Shown here: positions 43,818 through 51,999 of the stretch, one piece after another
How the letters are laid out: each line of letters starts with the position of its first letter
Position numbering within the stretch: the first letter of the stretch is position 1
Source: Actinomadura rayongensis
GTDB taxonomy: Bacteria > Actinomycetota > Actinomycetes > Streptosporangiales > Streptosporangiaceae
DNA length: 64,000 bases
Direction of reading: 5' to 3'
Assembly: GCF_009831215.1 (NCBI RefSeq)
Contig: NZ_WUTW01000003.1
Span: 187,325-251,324, forward strand
Made by a program: the position numbers and the translations under genes
Notes under the pieces: generated by a model
The model's input: the letters and a program-made list of their open reading frames with translations, nothing else
Told to the model about the DNA's origin: nothing
The model's database searches: none

Positions 43818-45371
43818 ATGACCCGAACCCCCTGGTGGCGCAACGCCGTCGTGTACGAGGTGTACGTCCGCAGTTTCGCCGACGCCGACGGAGACGGCGA
43901 CGGCGACCTGCGCGGCGTCCGGTCCCGGCTCGGATACCTGCGGGACCTCGGCATCGACGCGCTGTGGCTCACCCCGTTCTACCGGTCGCCGCTCGCCGAC
44001 GGCGGCTACGACGTCGCCGACTACCGCGCCGTCGACCCGCGCTTCGGCTCGCTGGAGGACTTCGACGCGCTCGTCGCCGACGCGCACGCGCACGGCCTGC
44101 GGGTGATCATCGACATCGTGCCCAACCACACGTCCGACCGGCATCCGTGGTTCCAGGAGGCGCTGGCGGCGCCGCCCGGTTCGCCGGCCCGCGACCGGTA
44201 CGTCTTCCGCACCGGGCCGCCGGACGGGTCGCCGCCCACGGACTGGCCGTCGGCGTTCGGCGGCCCCGCCTGGACGCGCCTGCCGGACGGCGAGTGGTAC
44301 CTGCACCTGTACGCGTCCGAGCAGCCGGACCTCAACTGGCACAACCCGGAGGTCCGCGCCGAGTTCGAGGACATCCTGCGGTTCTGGCTGGACCGGGGCG
44401 CGGACGGGTTCCGCATCGACGTCGCCGCCGGGCTGTTCAAGGACCCCGAGTTCGCCGACCTCGGCGACAGGGGGCGGCACGGGCCGGGCAGCCCGATCTA
44501 CGGCCGTCCCGAGGTGCACCAGGTCTACCGCGACTGGCGGCGCGTCCTGGACTCCTACGACGGCGAGCGGATGGCGATCGGCGAGGTCTGGACGGACGAT
44601 CCGGACACGCTCGTCCGGTATCTGCGCGCCGACGAGCTGCACCAGGTCTTCCAGTTCCACCTGCAGCTCGCGCCGTGGTCGGCGAAGGACTTCCGGCAGG
44701 TGGTGACCGGCGCGATCGACGCGGTCGCGCCGACGGGGGCCGCGCCGACCTGGGTGCTGTCCAGCCACGACGTCATCCGGCACACGACCCGGTACGAGCA
44801 GCCCGCCGGGCCGCCGGGGATCGGGCTCGCGCGGGCGCGGGCGGCGCTGCTGTTCGTCCTCGCGCTGCCCGGTTCGACCTATCTGTACCAGGGCGAGGAG
44901 CTGGGGCTGCCGGAGGTCCTGGACATGCCCGCCGACGCCCGGCGCGACCCGATCTGGATCCGCAGCGGCGGGACCGTCCTCGGCCGGGACGGGTGCCGCG
45001 TCCCGCTGCCGTGGTCGGGCAAGGCGGCGCCGTTCGGGTTCGGTCCGGACGGGTCGCGGCCGTGGCTGCCCGTCCCGGACGCGTGGCGCGACCTCACCGC
45101 CGAGGCCCAGTCCGCCGAGCCGGACTCCATGCTCGCCTTCTACCGGCGGGCGCTGCGCAAGCGGCGGGCGCTGCCGTCCGACCTGCCCGACTCGATCGAA
45201 TGGGTGGACTCGCCGGGCGAGTCGCTGGCGTTCCGGCGCGGGCCCCTGACCTGCGTGGTGAACTTCGGGTCCGAGCCGGTGAAGGTGCCGTCCGGGCACC
45301 GCGTCCTGACGAGCGAGCCCGTCGGGGACCTGCTGCCCGGCGGCACCGCCGTCTGGCTCCTGGACCGCTGA
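43818..45371 (+). CDS. GH13 alpha-glucosidase-like hydrolase
   Basis: Cytosolic glycoside hydrolase of 517 residues. The GH13 conserved regions: I DIVPNHTS (about 99-106), II GADGFRIDVAAG (nucleophile Asp about 200), III GEVW (acid Glu about 254), IV LSSHDVIRHTTR. Region IV has SHD where most have NHD. The QPDLNWHNPEVR segment and length match oligo-1,6-glucosidase/alpha-glucosidases more than trehalose synthase. Used for maltose or isomaltose breakdown. Follows the globin gene after 17 bases. Confidence 0.92.
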   Translation: MTRTPWWRNAVVYEVYVRSFADADGDGDGDLRGVRSRLGYLRDLGIDALWLTPFYRSPLADGGYDVADYRAVDPRFGSLEDFDALVADAHAHGLRVIIDIVPNHTSDRHPWFQEALAAPPGSPARDRYVFRTGPPDGSPPTDWPSAFGGPAWTRLPDGEWYLHLYASEQPDLNWHNPEVRAEFEDILRFWLDRGADGFRIDVAAGLFKDPEFADLGDRGRHGPGSPIYGRPEVHQVYRDWRRVLDSYDGERMAIGEVWTDDPDTLVRYLRADELHQVFQFHLQLAPWSAKDFRQVVTGAIDAVAPTGAAPTWVLSSHDVIRHTTRYEQPAGPPGIGLARARAALLFVLALPGSTYLYQGEELGLPEVLDMPADARRDPIWIRSGGTVLGRDGCRVPLPWSGKAAPFGFGPDGSRPWLPVPDAWRDLTAEAQSAEPDSMLAFYRRALRKRRALPSDLPDSIEWVDSPGESLAFRRGPLTCVVNFGSEPVKVPSGHRVLTSEPVGDLLPGGTAVWLLDR

Positions 45372-45378
45372 CGTGCGT

Positions 45379-45410
45379 TGCGGCGGCCCGCCCGCCGGCG
45401 GGCCGCCGCA
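45379..45410. terminator. Bidirectional 14-pair terminator
   Basis: TGCGGCGGCCCGCC / GGCGGGCCGCCGCA with a CGCC loop, between the converging glucosidase and S37 peptidase genes. No U-tract but a perfect GC stem. Confidence 0.8.
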
Positions 45411-45414
45411 CCGG

Positions 45415-46806
45415 TCACAGACGCGGACGTTCGAGGAGCACCGGGTCCTCGGCCGGGACCGTCCGGGCCAGCATCGACGGCGCCGGGCCGAGTCCCGCCC
45501 AGCGGCGGACGTCCTCGGTCGCGGCGGCGCGCTGGTCCGCGGGCAGCTTGGCGATGAGGCGTCCGCTGTGGTTCATGCCGGGGGCGACGTACACCGCCGA
45601 GTCTCTTGAGCCCGCGCCCAGCTCGAACGGCTCCGCGCCCCACGGGTCGTTCTGGCCGTACAGGAACAGCATGCGGTCACTGTGGCCGCGCACCCACGCG
45701 TCGATGTCGCGCATGGCCGCGCCGCCGTCGAACCGCATCGGTATGTCGCGGGGTACGTAGGTGCGGGGCAGGTAGTCGTCGGGGTACCGCAGTTCGCCGC
45801 GCAGGTTCGGGAACGCGGGGTACGGCCAGCCGAGCTGCGTCCCCGCCTGGTAGTAGTACGGGACGTACCGATCCAGGCTCTGGTCGGTGTAGGACGACAG
45901 GTCGGAGATGGCGTTCAGGCTCGCGTACAGCTCGTCGTCGGGGGCGGTCACGGCGGGCAGGCTCGCGCAGTCGGACTGCAGGCTGTACTGCCAGAACGCC
46001 CACTCGTAGTCCAGCACCGAGTTCTCGAAGGCGCGGTCGGCGGTGCGCAGGATGCGGAACGTCCAGCCGTTCTTGGCCGCGTCGGCTTCCAGGTGCGCTA
46101 CGAGCGGTTTGCGGCGCTTCAGGAACTCGCGGGCGAGGCTCTTGAGCTGGACGCGGCACTTCGGGTCGTCGCCGACCGTCAGGAAGAAGCGGTCGTAACG
46201 ACTGTCCTCGTTGTTGACGACGTCGTTGGGGGCGACGTAGACGACGCTGCCGTCCACATCACGGGGATAGAAGCGCCGGTGGTAGACGGCCGTCATGCCG
46301 CCCTTGCTCGCGCCCGTCGAGATCCACTTGGCGCCGTAGATGGTCTTGAGGGCGCCGATGATGCGGTGCTCGTCCGTCGCGGCCTGCCAGATCGTGTCGT
46401 TGCGCCAGGTCGCCGGCTCCGGGCGCGACGGCGTGAAGTACCGGTACTCGACGGAGATCTGGTTGCCGTCCACCAGCGCGGTCGGCTCGCTGGTGAACAT
46501 GACCTCGGGCGTGTTGTAGCCGCTGGTGTAGAGCACCATCGGACGGTCCGTGCTCTTGTGCTCCAGCAGGATCCGCTGCTCGAACCACCGTCCGTGCGGG
46601 TTCCGGTGGTCGACGGGCTGCTTGTAGGTGAGCCAGAACCACCGGTAGCCGGGGAGCGTGGACGTCCGCTCCTCGACCGTCATGCCCGGTATGGCGCGCA
46701 GCCGGTCGGCGACGTCCGGTGGCGCCGCGCGGACCGCCGTGACGGTGCCGCAGGTCAGCCCGGCCGCCAGGAACAGGGCCATCGCCCCGCGTGAGAAGCG
46801 CCGCAT
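45415..46806 (-). CDS. Secreted S37-family prolyl tri/tetrapeptidyl aminopeptidase
   Basis: Exported serine peptidase of 463 residues, similar in pattern to Streptomyces PS-10 peptidases. Signal peptide about 1-27 (SRGAMALFLAAGLTCGTVTA). The nucleophile elbow is ISTGASKGGMTAVYHRRFYP (about 162-181), with YGQNDPWGAEP and a VAPGMNHSGRL segment for the acid and His. Removes tri- or tetrapeptides from peptide N-termini after protease action outside the cell. AAGGGGAAGG abuts the ATG. Confidence 0.9.
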   Translation of the reverse strand: MRRFSRGAMALFLAAGLTCGTVTAVRAAPPDVADRLRAIPGMTVEERTSTLPGYRWFWLTYKQPVDHRNPHGRWFEQRILLEHKSTDRPMVLYTSGYNTPEVMFTSEPTALVDGNQISVEYRYFTPSRPEPATWRNDTIWQAATDEHRIIGALKTIYGAKWISTGASKGGMTAVYHRRFYPRDVDGSVVYVAPNDVVNNEDSRYDRFFLTVGDDPKCRVQLKSLAREFLKRRKPLVAHLEADAAKNGWTFRILRTADRAFENSVLDYEWAFWQYSLQSDCASLPAVTAPDDELYASLNAISDLSSYTDQSLDRYVPYYYQAGTQLGWPYPAFPNLRGELRYPDDYLPRTYVPRDIPMRFDGGAAMRDIDAWVRGHSDRMLFLYGQNDPWGAEPFELGAGSRDSAVYVAPGMNHSGRLIAKLPADQRAAATEDVRRWAGLGPAPSMLARTVPAEDPVLLERPRL

Positions 46807-46883
46807 CCTTCCCCTTCCCGCGTGGAATGTCGACGCAGACCCTAAGCGGCCCGTGGTGGTCTCGACCGGCCCTGTTCCTCCCG

Positions 46884-47468
46884 TTATCCATCCGTGATCG
46901 GCGGGGCGAGCGTGCGTCCGTCGTCCCAGGGGGCGAGGCACTCGAACAGGCGCTCGTCGTGCCAGCGGCCGGCCACATGGATGTGGCGCCGCGCGACGCC
47001 GACCGGGGTGAACCCGTTGCGCAGCAGGACGCGCTGCGACGCGATGTTGTCGACCCGGGTGAACGCCTCGACGCGGTGCAGCCGCAGCTCCCCGAACGCC
47101 ACGGCCAGCGCCTGGCGCAGGGCCTCGGTCGCGACGCCGCGTCCGGTGTGGTTCCGGTCGACCCAGTAGCCGGTGAAGCAGCTCTGGAGCGCGCCGCGCA
47201 GGATGTTGTTGAGCGTGATGCGGCCGGCGATCGTGCCGTCGACGAGGATGACGCCGGGCCACATCTCGCCGAACGCCAGGGCGTCCAGCAGGTCCCGGAT
47301 GTTGTCGAGCTGGCCCTGCTCGGTGAAGTACCGGTCGCCCTTCTCCGGCTCCCACGGGCGAAGATGCTCCCGGTTCGCCCGGTACAGCGCGGCGAGTTCG
47401 GGGGCGTCGGTCTCGGCGACCGGGCGCAGCGCGACCCGCCGCAGCGTCGCCGCTTCGGAGCCGGTCAC
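46884..47468 (-). CDS. GNAT-family N-acetyltransferase (RimJ-like)
   Basis: Acetyltransferase of 194 residues. Start VALRPVAETDAPELAALYRANREHLRPWEP, then FTGYWVDRNHTGRGVATEALRQALAVAF (about 100-127), then VDNIASQRVLLRNGFTPVGVARR, which is the RimJ/RimL-type layout acting on ribosomal or other protein N-termini or small amines. GTG start overlaps the thioesterase stop (GTGA), so the two genes are coupled. The substrate is not known. Confidence 0.88.
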   Translation of the reverse strand: MTGSEAATLRRVALRPVAETDAPELAALYRANREHLRPWEPEKGDRYFTEQGQLDNIRDLLDALAFGEMWPGVILVDGTIAGRITLNNILRGALQSCFTGYWVDRNHTGRGVATEALRQALAVAFGELRLHRVEAFTRVDNIASQRVLLRNGFTPVGVARRHIHVAGRWHDERLFECLAPWDDGRTLAPPITDG

Positions 47469-47902
47469 TCCGCCGGGGCGAGGTACCGGCCGATGAACTC
47501 CCGTTCGTACGGCGTGAAGCGCCGCAGCCGGTTCGCCTCCACGTCGAACGCCACGATCGTGGACGTCGCCGTCGCGTACACGTGGGCGTCGTCGCGGACC
47601 TCGTAGCCCAGCGTGAACGACGCCGCCCGCGCCTGCCGCACCCACGTCTCCACCCGCACGGGATGGACGGTCGGCAGCAGCGGCAGCTTGTAGTCGATCT
47701 CGTGCCGCGCGATGACCATGCCGCGCACCGGCTCCTCGCCCTTGCGGACGGGGTCGCCGTGGAACATCTCCAGCCGCGCGTCCTCCAGGTAGCCGAGGAA
47801 CTTCACGTTGTTCACATGTCCCTGCGAGTCGATGTCGCCGAAGCGGAGATGGAACTCGTAGACGTGCCGGAACTCGGCGGGAGGCGGTTCGGTGCGCTGC
47901 AT
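47465..47902 (-). CDS. 4HBT-family acyl-CoA thioesterase
   Basis: Hotdog-fold thioesterase of 145 residues. The signature is RFGDIDSQGHVNNVKFLGYLEDARLEMF (about 20-47), with the conserved Asp and the GHVNN motif. Such enzymes hydrolyse acyl-CoA thioesters. Coupled to the downstream GNAT gene. ATG at 47900-47902 with AGGTGAG upstream. An 11-pair hairpin lies just upstream, the terminator of ettA. Confidence 0.9.
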   Translation of the reverse strand: MQRTEPPPAEFRHVYEFHLRFGDIDSQGHVNNVKFLGYLEDARLEMFHGDPVRKGEEPVRGMVIARHEIDYKLPLLPTVHPVRVETWVRQARAASFTLGYEVRDDAHVYATATSTIVAFDVEANRLRRFTPYEREFIGRYLAPAE

Positions 47903-47924
47903 GTCTCACCTGGGTTCGGGGGCG

Positions 47925-47952
47925 CTGGTCCGGGTGATGGTACCCGGACCAG
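47925..47952. terminator. ettA terminator
   Basis: CTGGTCCGGGT / ACCCGGACCAG, 11 perfect pairs around a six-base loop, 15 bases past the ettA stop. Confidence 0.8.
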
Positions 47953-47967
47953 CGGCCCGTCCCGGGA

Positions 47968-49632
47968 TCAGTCCCGGGTGAGCTTGCGGTGGGTGACGCG
48001 GTGCGGACGGGCCGCGTCCGCGCCGAGCCGCTCCACCTTGTTCTTCTCGTAGTCGGCGTAGTTGCCCTCGAACCAGAACCAGTTCGAGCCCTCTTCCCAG
48101 GCCAGGATGTGCGTCGCGATCCGGTCCAGGAACCACCGGTCGTGCGAGGTGATCACGGCGCAGCCGGGGAACTCCAGCAGCGCGTTCTCCAGGCTGGACA
48201 GGGTCTCGGTGTCGAGGTCGTTGGTGGGCTCGTCCAGCAGCAGGACGTTGCCGCCCTGCTTCAGCGTCAGCGCCAGGTTCAGCCGGTTGCGCTCACCGCC
48301 GGACAGGACGCCCGTCGGCTTCTGCTGGTCCGGGCCCTTGAAGCCGAACGCCGCCACGTACGCGCGGGACGGCATCTCGACCTGACCGACGTTGATGTGG
48401 TCGAGGCCGTCGGACACGGTCTGCCACACCGTCTTCTGCGGGTCGAGCCCGCCGCGTCCCTGGTCCACGTAGGAGATCTGGACGGTCTCGCCGAGCCGCA
48501 GCACGCCGGTGTCCGGCCCCTCCTCCCCCACGATCATGCGGAACAGGGTCGTCTTGCCGACGCCGTTCGGGCCGATGACGCCGACGATGCCGTTCGGCGG
48601 CAGGTTGAACGACAGGTGCTCCATCAGCAGCCGCTCGCCGAACCCCTTGGTGACGTCGTCGGCGACGATCACCGTGTTGCCCAGGCGCGGACCCGGCGGG
48701 ATCTGGATCTCCTCGAAGTCCAGCTTGCGGGTCTTGGCCGCCTCCGCCGCCATCTCCTCGTAGCGCTGGAGACGGGCCTTGCTCTTGGTCTGCCGCGCCT
48801 TGGGGTTCGAGCGGACCCACTCCAGCTCGTCCTGGAGGCGCTTCTTGCGCTTGGCGTCCTTGTTGCCCTCGACCTTGAGGCGCTCGGCCTTCTTCTCCAG
48901 ATAGGTCGAGTAGTTGCCCTCGTAGGGGTGGCAGCGGCCCCGGTCCAGCTCCAGGATCCACGTCGCCACGTTGTCCAGGAAGTACCGGTCGTGGGTGACG
49001 GCGAGGACGGTGCCCTCGTACTTCGCGAGGAACTGCTCCAGCCAGTTGACGCTCTCGGCGTCGAGGTGGTTGGTGGGCTCGTCCAGCAGCAGCAGGTCGG
49101 GCGCCTCCAGCAGCAGCTTGCACAGCGCGACCCGGCGCCGCTCACCCCCGGACAGCCTGGTGACGTCCGCGTCCGGCGGCGGGCAGCGCAACGCGTCCAT
49201 CGCCTGCTCAAGCTGACTGTCGAGGTCCCAGGCGTTGCGATGGTCCAACTGCTCCTGCAGCTTGCCCATCTCGGCCATCAGCTCGTCGGAGTAGTCGGTC
49301 GCCATCTGCTCGGCGATCTCGTTGAACCGGTCGAGCAGCGCCTTGGTCTCCGCAACGCCCTCCTGGACGTTCCCGAGAACCGTCTTCTCCTCGTTCAGCG
49401 GCGGCTCCTGCTGCAGGATGCCGACACTGAAGCCCGGCATGAGCCTGGCGTCGCCGTTGGACGGCTGCTCCAGACCGGCCATCATCCGCAGCAGCGTCGA
49501 CTTACCGGTGCCGTTCGGACCCAGAACACCGATCTTGGCGCCCGGGAGGAAGTGCAGGGTCACGTCGTCCAGGACGACCTTGTCCCCATGTGCCTTGCGC
49601 ACACGCTGCATCGTGTAGATGTACTCGGCCAT
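47968..49632 (-). CDS. ettA: Energy-dependent translational throttle ABC-F protein EttA
   Basis: ABC-F ribosome-binding ATPase of 554 residues, same length as E. coli EttA. Two ABC domains: Walker A GPNGTGKSTLL (about 40-50) and GPNGVGKTTLF (about 360-370), signatures LSGGERRRVALC and LSGGERNRLNLALT, Walker B LLLLDEPTNHLD and LLLDEPTNDLD, and the PtIM linker region between (RKKRLQDELEWVRSNPKARQ, about 265-284). Gates entry of the 70S initiation complex into elongation according to ATP/ADP ratio. Start ATG 49632 follows TAGGCT by seven bases. Confidence 0.96.
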   Translation of the reverse strand: MAEYIYTMQRVRKAHGDKVVLDDVTLHFLPGAKIGVLGPNGTGKSTLLRMMAGLEQPSNGDARLMPGFSVGILQQEPPLNEEKTVLGNVQEGVAETKALLDRFNEIAEQMATDYSDELMAEMGKLQEQLDHRNAWDLDSQLEQAMDALRCPPPDADVTRLSGGERRRVALCKLLLEAPDLLLLDEPTNHLDAESVNWLEQFLAKYEGTVLAVTHDRYFLDNVATWILELDRGRCHPYEGNYSTYLEKKAERLKVEGNKDAKRKKRLQDELEWVRSNPKARQTKSKARLQRYEEMAAEAAKTRKLDFEEIQIPPGPRLGNTVIVADDVTKGFGERLLMEHLSFNLPPNGIVGVIGPNGVGKTTLFRMIVGEEGPDTGVLRLGETVQISYVDQGRGGLDPQKTVWQTVSDGLDHINVGQVEMPSRAYVAAFGFKGPDQQKPTGVLSGGERNRLNLALTLKQGGNVLLLDEPTNDLDTETLSSLENALLEFPGCAVITSHDRWFLDRIATHILAWEEGSNWFWFEGNYADYEKNKVERLGADAARPHRVTHRKLTRD

Positions 49633-49639
49633 ATCGTCA

Positions 49640-49645
49640 AGCCTA
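49640..49645 (-). promoter_or_regulatory. -10 hexamer of ettA
   Basis: TAGGCT on the minus strand, seven bases before the ettA ATG; probable leaderless promoter. Confidence 0.5.
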
Positions 49646-49673
49646 GAGCCTTCCGGGCACCGGTCGACGCACC

Positions 49674-49910
49674 TTGACCCCGTCCACCCCACCCCAAGCC
49701 CCCCACCGTCCCCACCCCCCAAAATCCACCCCCAAAAGCCCCCCACCACCCCACCCCCAACACCCGCCCCCATCCACAACCACACCCCAATCCCACAACC
49801 CAGCCCAACACCCCACCGCGCCAGACCCGCCACAAGCACAGCACTCCAACCCAACAAACCCGAACACCCAAGCCGCCCCAGCGCACCCGTCGGCAGCCGC
49901 GAGCACGGAC
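49674..49910. other. C-rich, nearly G-free tract (quadruplex potential)
   Basis: Strong strand asymmetry: 49681-49800 has only five G in 120 bases and many C runs of four to six, so the minus strand has runs of GGGG and GGGGGG separated by short T/A pieces. Such DNA can form G-quadruplexes. It lies directly upstream of ettA (whose promoter is at 49640) and leads into the repeat region. No gene is seen. Confidence 0.6.
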
Positions 49911-50029
49911 GGCAGACAGCGGACGGCGAGCGGCGGACGGCGGACGGCAAGCGGCGAGCGGGGAGCGGGGAGCAAGCTCAGCGCGACACGGGTTGAACAA
50001 GGAGACGCGACAGCACGACGGCACAGCGT

Positions 50030-50640
50030 GTGCGCTACTCGCAGTGCGGCCTGCGGCACAGCGCGGCAGCACGCGCACGCGCAGTGCGGTGTCCAGCGCG
50101 GCGGCGCGCGCACGCGGCAGCGTGGTGGCCCGGCCCGGCGGGTCAACGAGTCCGATCGCACGGCGCAGTGGGTTAGCTCAATGCGGCACGGGCGCGTCGG
50201 CGCGACGGCGCGCGACGGCGGGTGCACTCGCTACGCCGCGAAGCGGCGGCGCGGTTGCGGGGCAAGGCGGCGTCCAGCGCGGCGGCGCGCGCACGCGGCA
50301 GCGTGGCGGCGCGGCCCGGCGGGCCAACGAGTCCGAGGGCACAGCGCGGTGGGCTAGCTCAACGCGGCACCGGCGCGTCGGCGCGTCGGCGCGTCGGCGC
50401 GGGACGGCGGGTGCACCCGTTGCGGCGCGAAGCGGCGGCGCGTTCACGCGGCAGCGTGGTGGCCCGGCGCGGCGGGCCAAGGAGTCCGATCGCACGGCGC
50501 AGTGGGTTAGCTCAGCGCGGCATGGGCGCGTTGGCGCGGCGGCGCGGGCGGCGTGTGCATTCGCTGCGGCGCGAAGTGGCGGCGCGGTTGCGGGGCAGGG
50601 TGGTGTCCGGCGTGGCGGGACGGTGTTGCGTGGTGGTGCG
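50030..50640. repeat. Long imperfect direct repeats downstream of the diguanylate cyclase
   Basis: Three large imperfect units share CACGCGGCAGCGTGG (starts 50111, 50292, 50445, so periods 181 and 153), CGGCGGGYCAASGAGTCCGA, TGGGYTAGCTCAAYGCGGC and GCGAAGCGGCGGCGCG. A shorter tandem of about 20-base AGCGGACGGC-type units comes before (49900-49985). ORFs run through in several frames on both strands, which marks the tract as low-complexity and non-coding. Between the ettA start and the cyclase stop. Confidence 0.7.
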
Positions 50641-50715
50641 GGTCGGCGTGGGTGCGGTGTCGGTGAAAGGCGGCTTTGGCTGGGTTGGTCGGTGTGGGTG
50701 GTGGGAAGGGTGTGG

Positions 50716-51996
50716 TCAGAGGGGGCGGGGGCCGTCCAGGGCCGGGAGGCAGACGCGGTCGCGGCCGGACTGTTTGGCGCGGTACAACGCGAGGTCGGCG
50801 GCGGCGAGCATCTCGATCATGTCGGCGCCGTGCATGCGGAAGAGGGCCACGCCGATGGAGATCGTCACGCTGACGGTTCCCTCTTCGGCGGGGACGGCCA
50901 GGCGGCGGACTCGGCCGCGCAGGCGTTCGGCCACCCGGCAGGCTTCCACGGTGTCGGCGCCGGGGAGGAGCACGACGAACTCCTCGCCGCCGAATCTGCC
51001 GACGATGTCGTAGTCGCGCAGTTGGTGGCAGAGGGTGCTCGCCACGCCGATCAGGACCTGGTCGCCGACGAGGTGGCCGTGGGTGTCGTTCACGCGCTTG
51101 AAGTAGTCGATGTCGATCAGCAGCAGGGCCAGCGACTCGTGGCCGCGCTGGGCGCGGGACAGCTCGGTGTCGGCTTCGCGTTGCCAGGCGACGGCGTTGA
51201 GCAGGCCGGTCTTGGCGTCGGTGCGGGCGGCGGCCTGGAGCTGCTGGTGCATCAGACTGCGCTGGAGCAGGACAGCGGGCGGGAGGGCGAGGAGCAGCAG
51301 GCCGAGGGAGATCGTCGCGCAGATCGAGACCGTGACGCCGACGCACAGCTCGACCAGGTCGAGGAGCAGGCTCTCGCGCGTCCACAGGACGTCCTTCCAG
51401 CCGCTCTCGGGGTTGGCGGCGTGCGCCGCGATCGCCACGATGAACGTGCTGATGACCGTGAACAGGACGGCGCAGCCGACCGCGACGGGAATGCCGGGGG
51501 TGACGTCCACGACCCAGTCCGTCCCGGCGAGCGGGTCGGGCACGACGAGGTGGAACAGCACGGACGCGACCGCCGCCGCGATGCCGTGCGCCGCCATGAG
51601 GAGCAGGCGCCGGTACAGCAGCGTCCGGCGGACGCGGAACTGCAGCAGCAACTGCAACGGGATCGGGACGACCAGCGCGTACGCGGGCGGCAAAAGCAGC
51701 GCGGCGGGCAGCCACCACGCCGACAGCAGGTCGCGCGCGACCCCCGCGGGCATGCCGAGACGCCGGGACGCCTCGATGCAGACGACCCCGCAGGCCAAAA
51801 TCGCGCCAAAGGTCCCTAGATCGTTCAACCGCAGCGGCGCCTCCAACAGCGCCGCGACGGTCAGGGAGACGTGGACGGCGATGACGACCGACACGTACAC
51901 GGCCGTCACCGACGGACGTCCGGAAAGCCCGCGCCAACTGGGCTTTTGGGTGAGGTCCCCGCCACGGTCCTCGGCGGACGACTGCACTGCTGTCAT
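50716..51996 (-). CDS. Membrane diguanylate cyclase (GGDEF)
   Basis: GGDEF protein of 426 residues. The N-terminal 240 residues carry about seven hydrophobic helices (a 5TM/7TM-type sensor, e.g. LPAALLLPPAYALVVPIPL, VAVGCAVLFTVISTFIVAIA). The C-terminal GGDEF domain has DAKTGLLNAVAW, LLLIDIDYFKRVNDTHGHLVGDQVL and the active GRFGGEEFVVLL loop, so it should make c-di-GMP from GTP. An RxxD inhibitory site (RDYD) lies exactly five residues before GGEEF, so product feedback is expected. GGGGGGAAGG before the ATG. Confidence 0.92.
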   Translation of the reverse strand: MTAVQSSAEDRGGDLTQKPSWRGLSGRPSVTAVYVSVVIAVHVSLTVAALLEAPLRLNDLGTFGAILACGVVCIEASRRLGMPAGVARDLLSAWWLPAALLLPPAYALVVPIPLQLLLQFRVRRTLLYRRLLLMAAHGIAAAVASVLFHLVVPDPLAGTDWVVDVTPGIPVAVGCAVLFTVISTFIVAIAAHAANPESGWKDVLWTRESLLLDLVELCVGVTVSICATISLGLLLLALPPAVLLQRSLMHQQLQAAARTDAKTGLLNAVAWQREADTELSRAQRGHESLALLLIDIDYFKRVNDTHGHLVGDQVLIGVASTLCHQLRDYDIVGRFGGEEFVVLLPGADTVEACRVAERLRGRVRRLAVPAEEGTVSVTISIGVALFRMHGADMIEMLAAADLALYRAKQSGRDRVCLPALDGPRPL

Positions 51997-51999
51997 CCT

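Noticed and set aside
50150..50190. tRNA gene suggested by a D-arm-like TGGGTTAGCTCA
   Set aside because: No T-arm, no acceptor pairing, and the piece recurs in each repeat unit.
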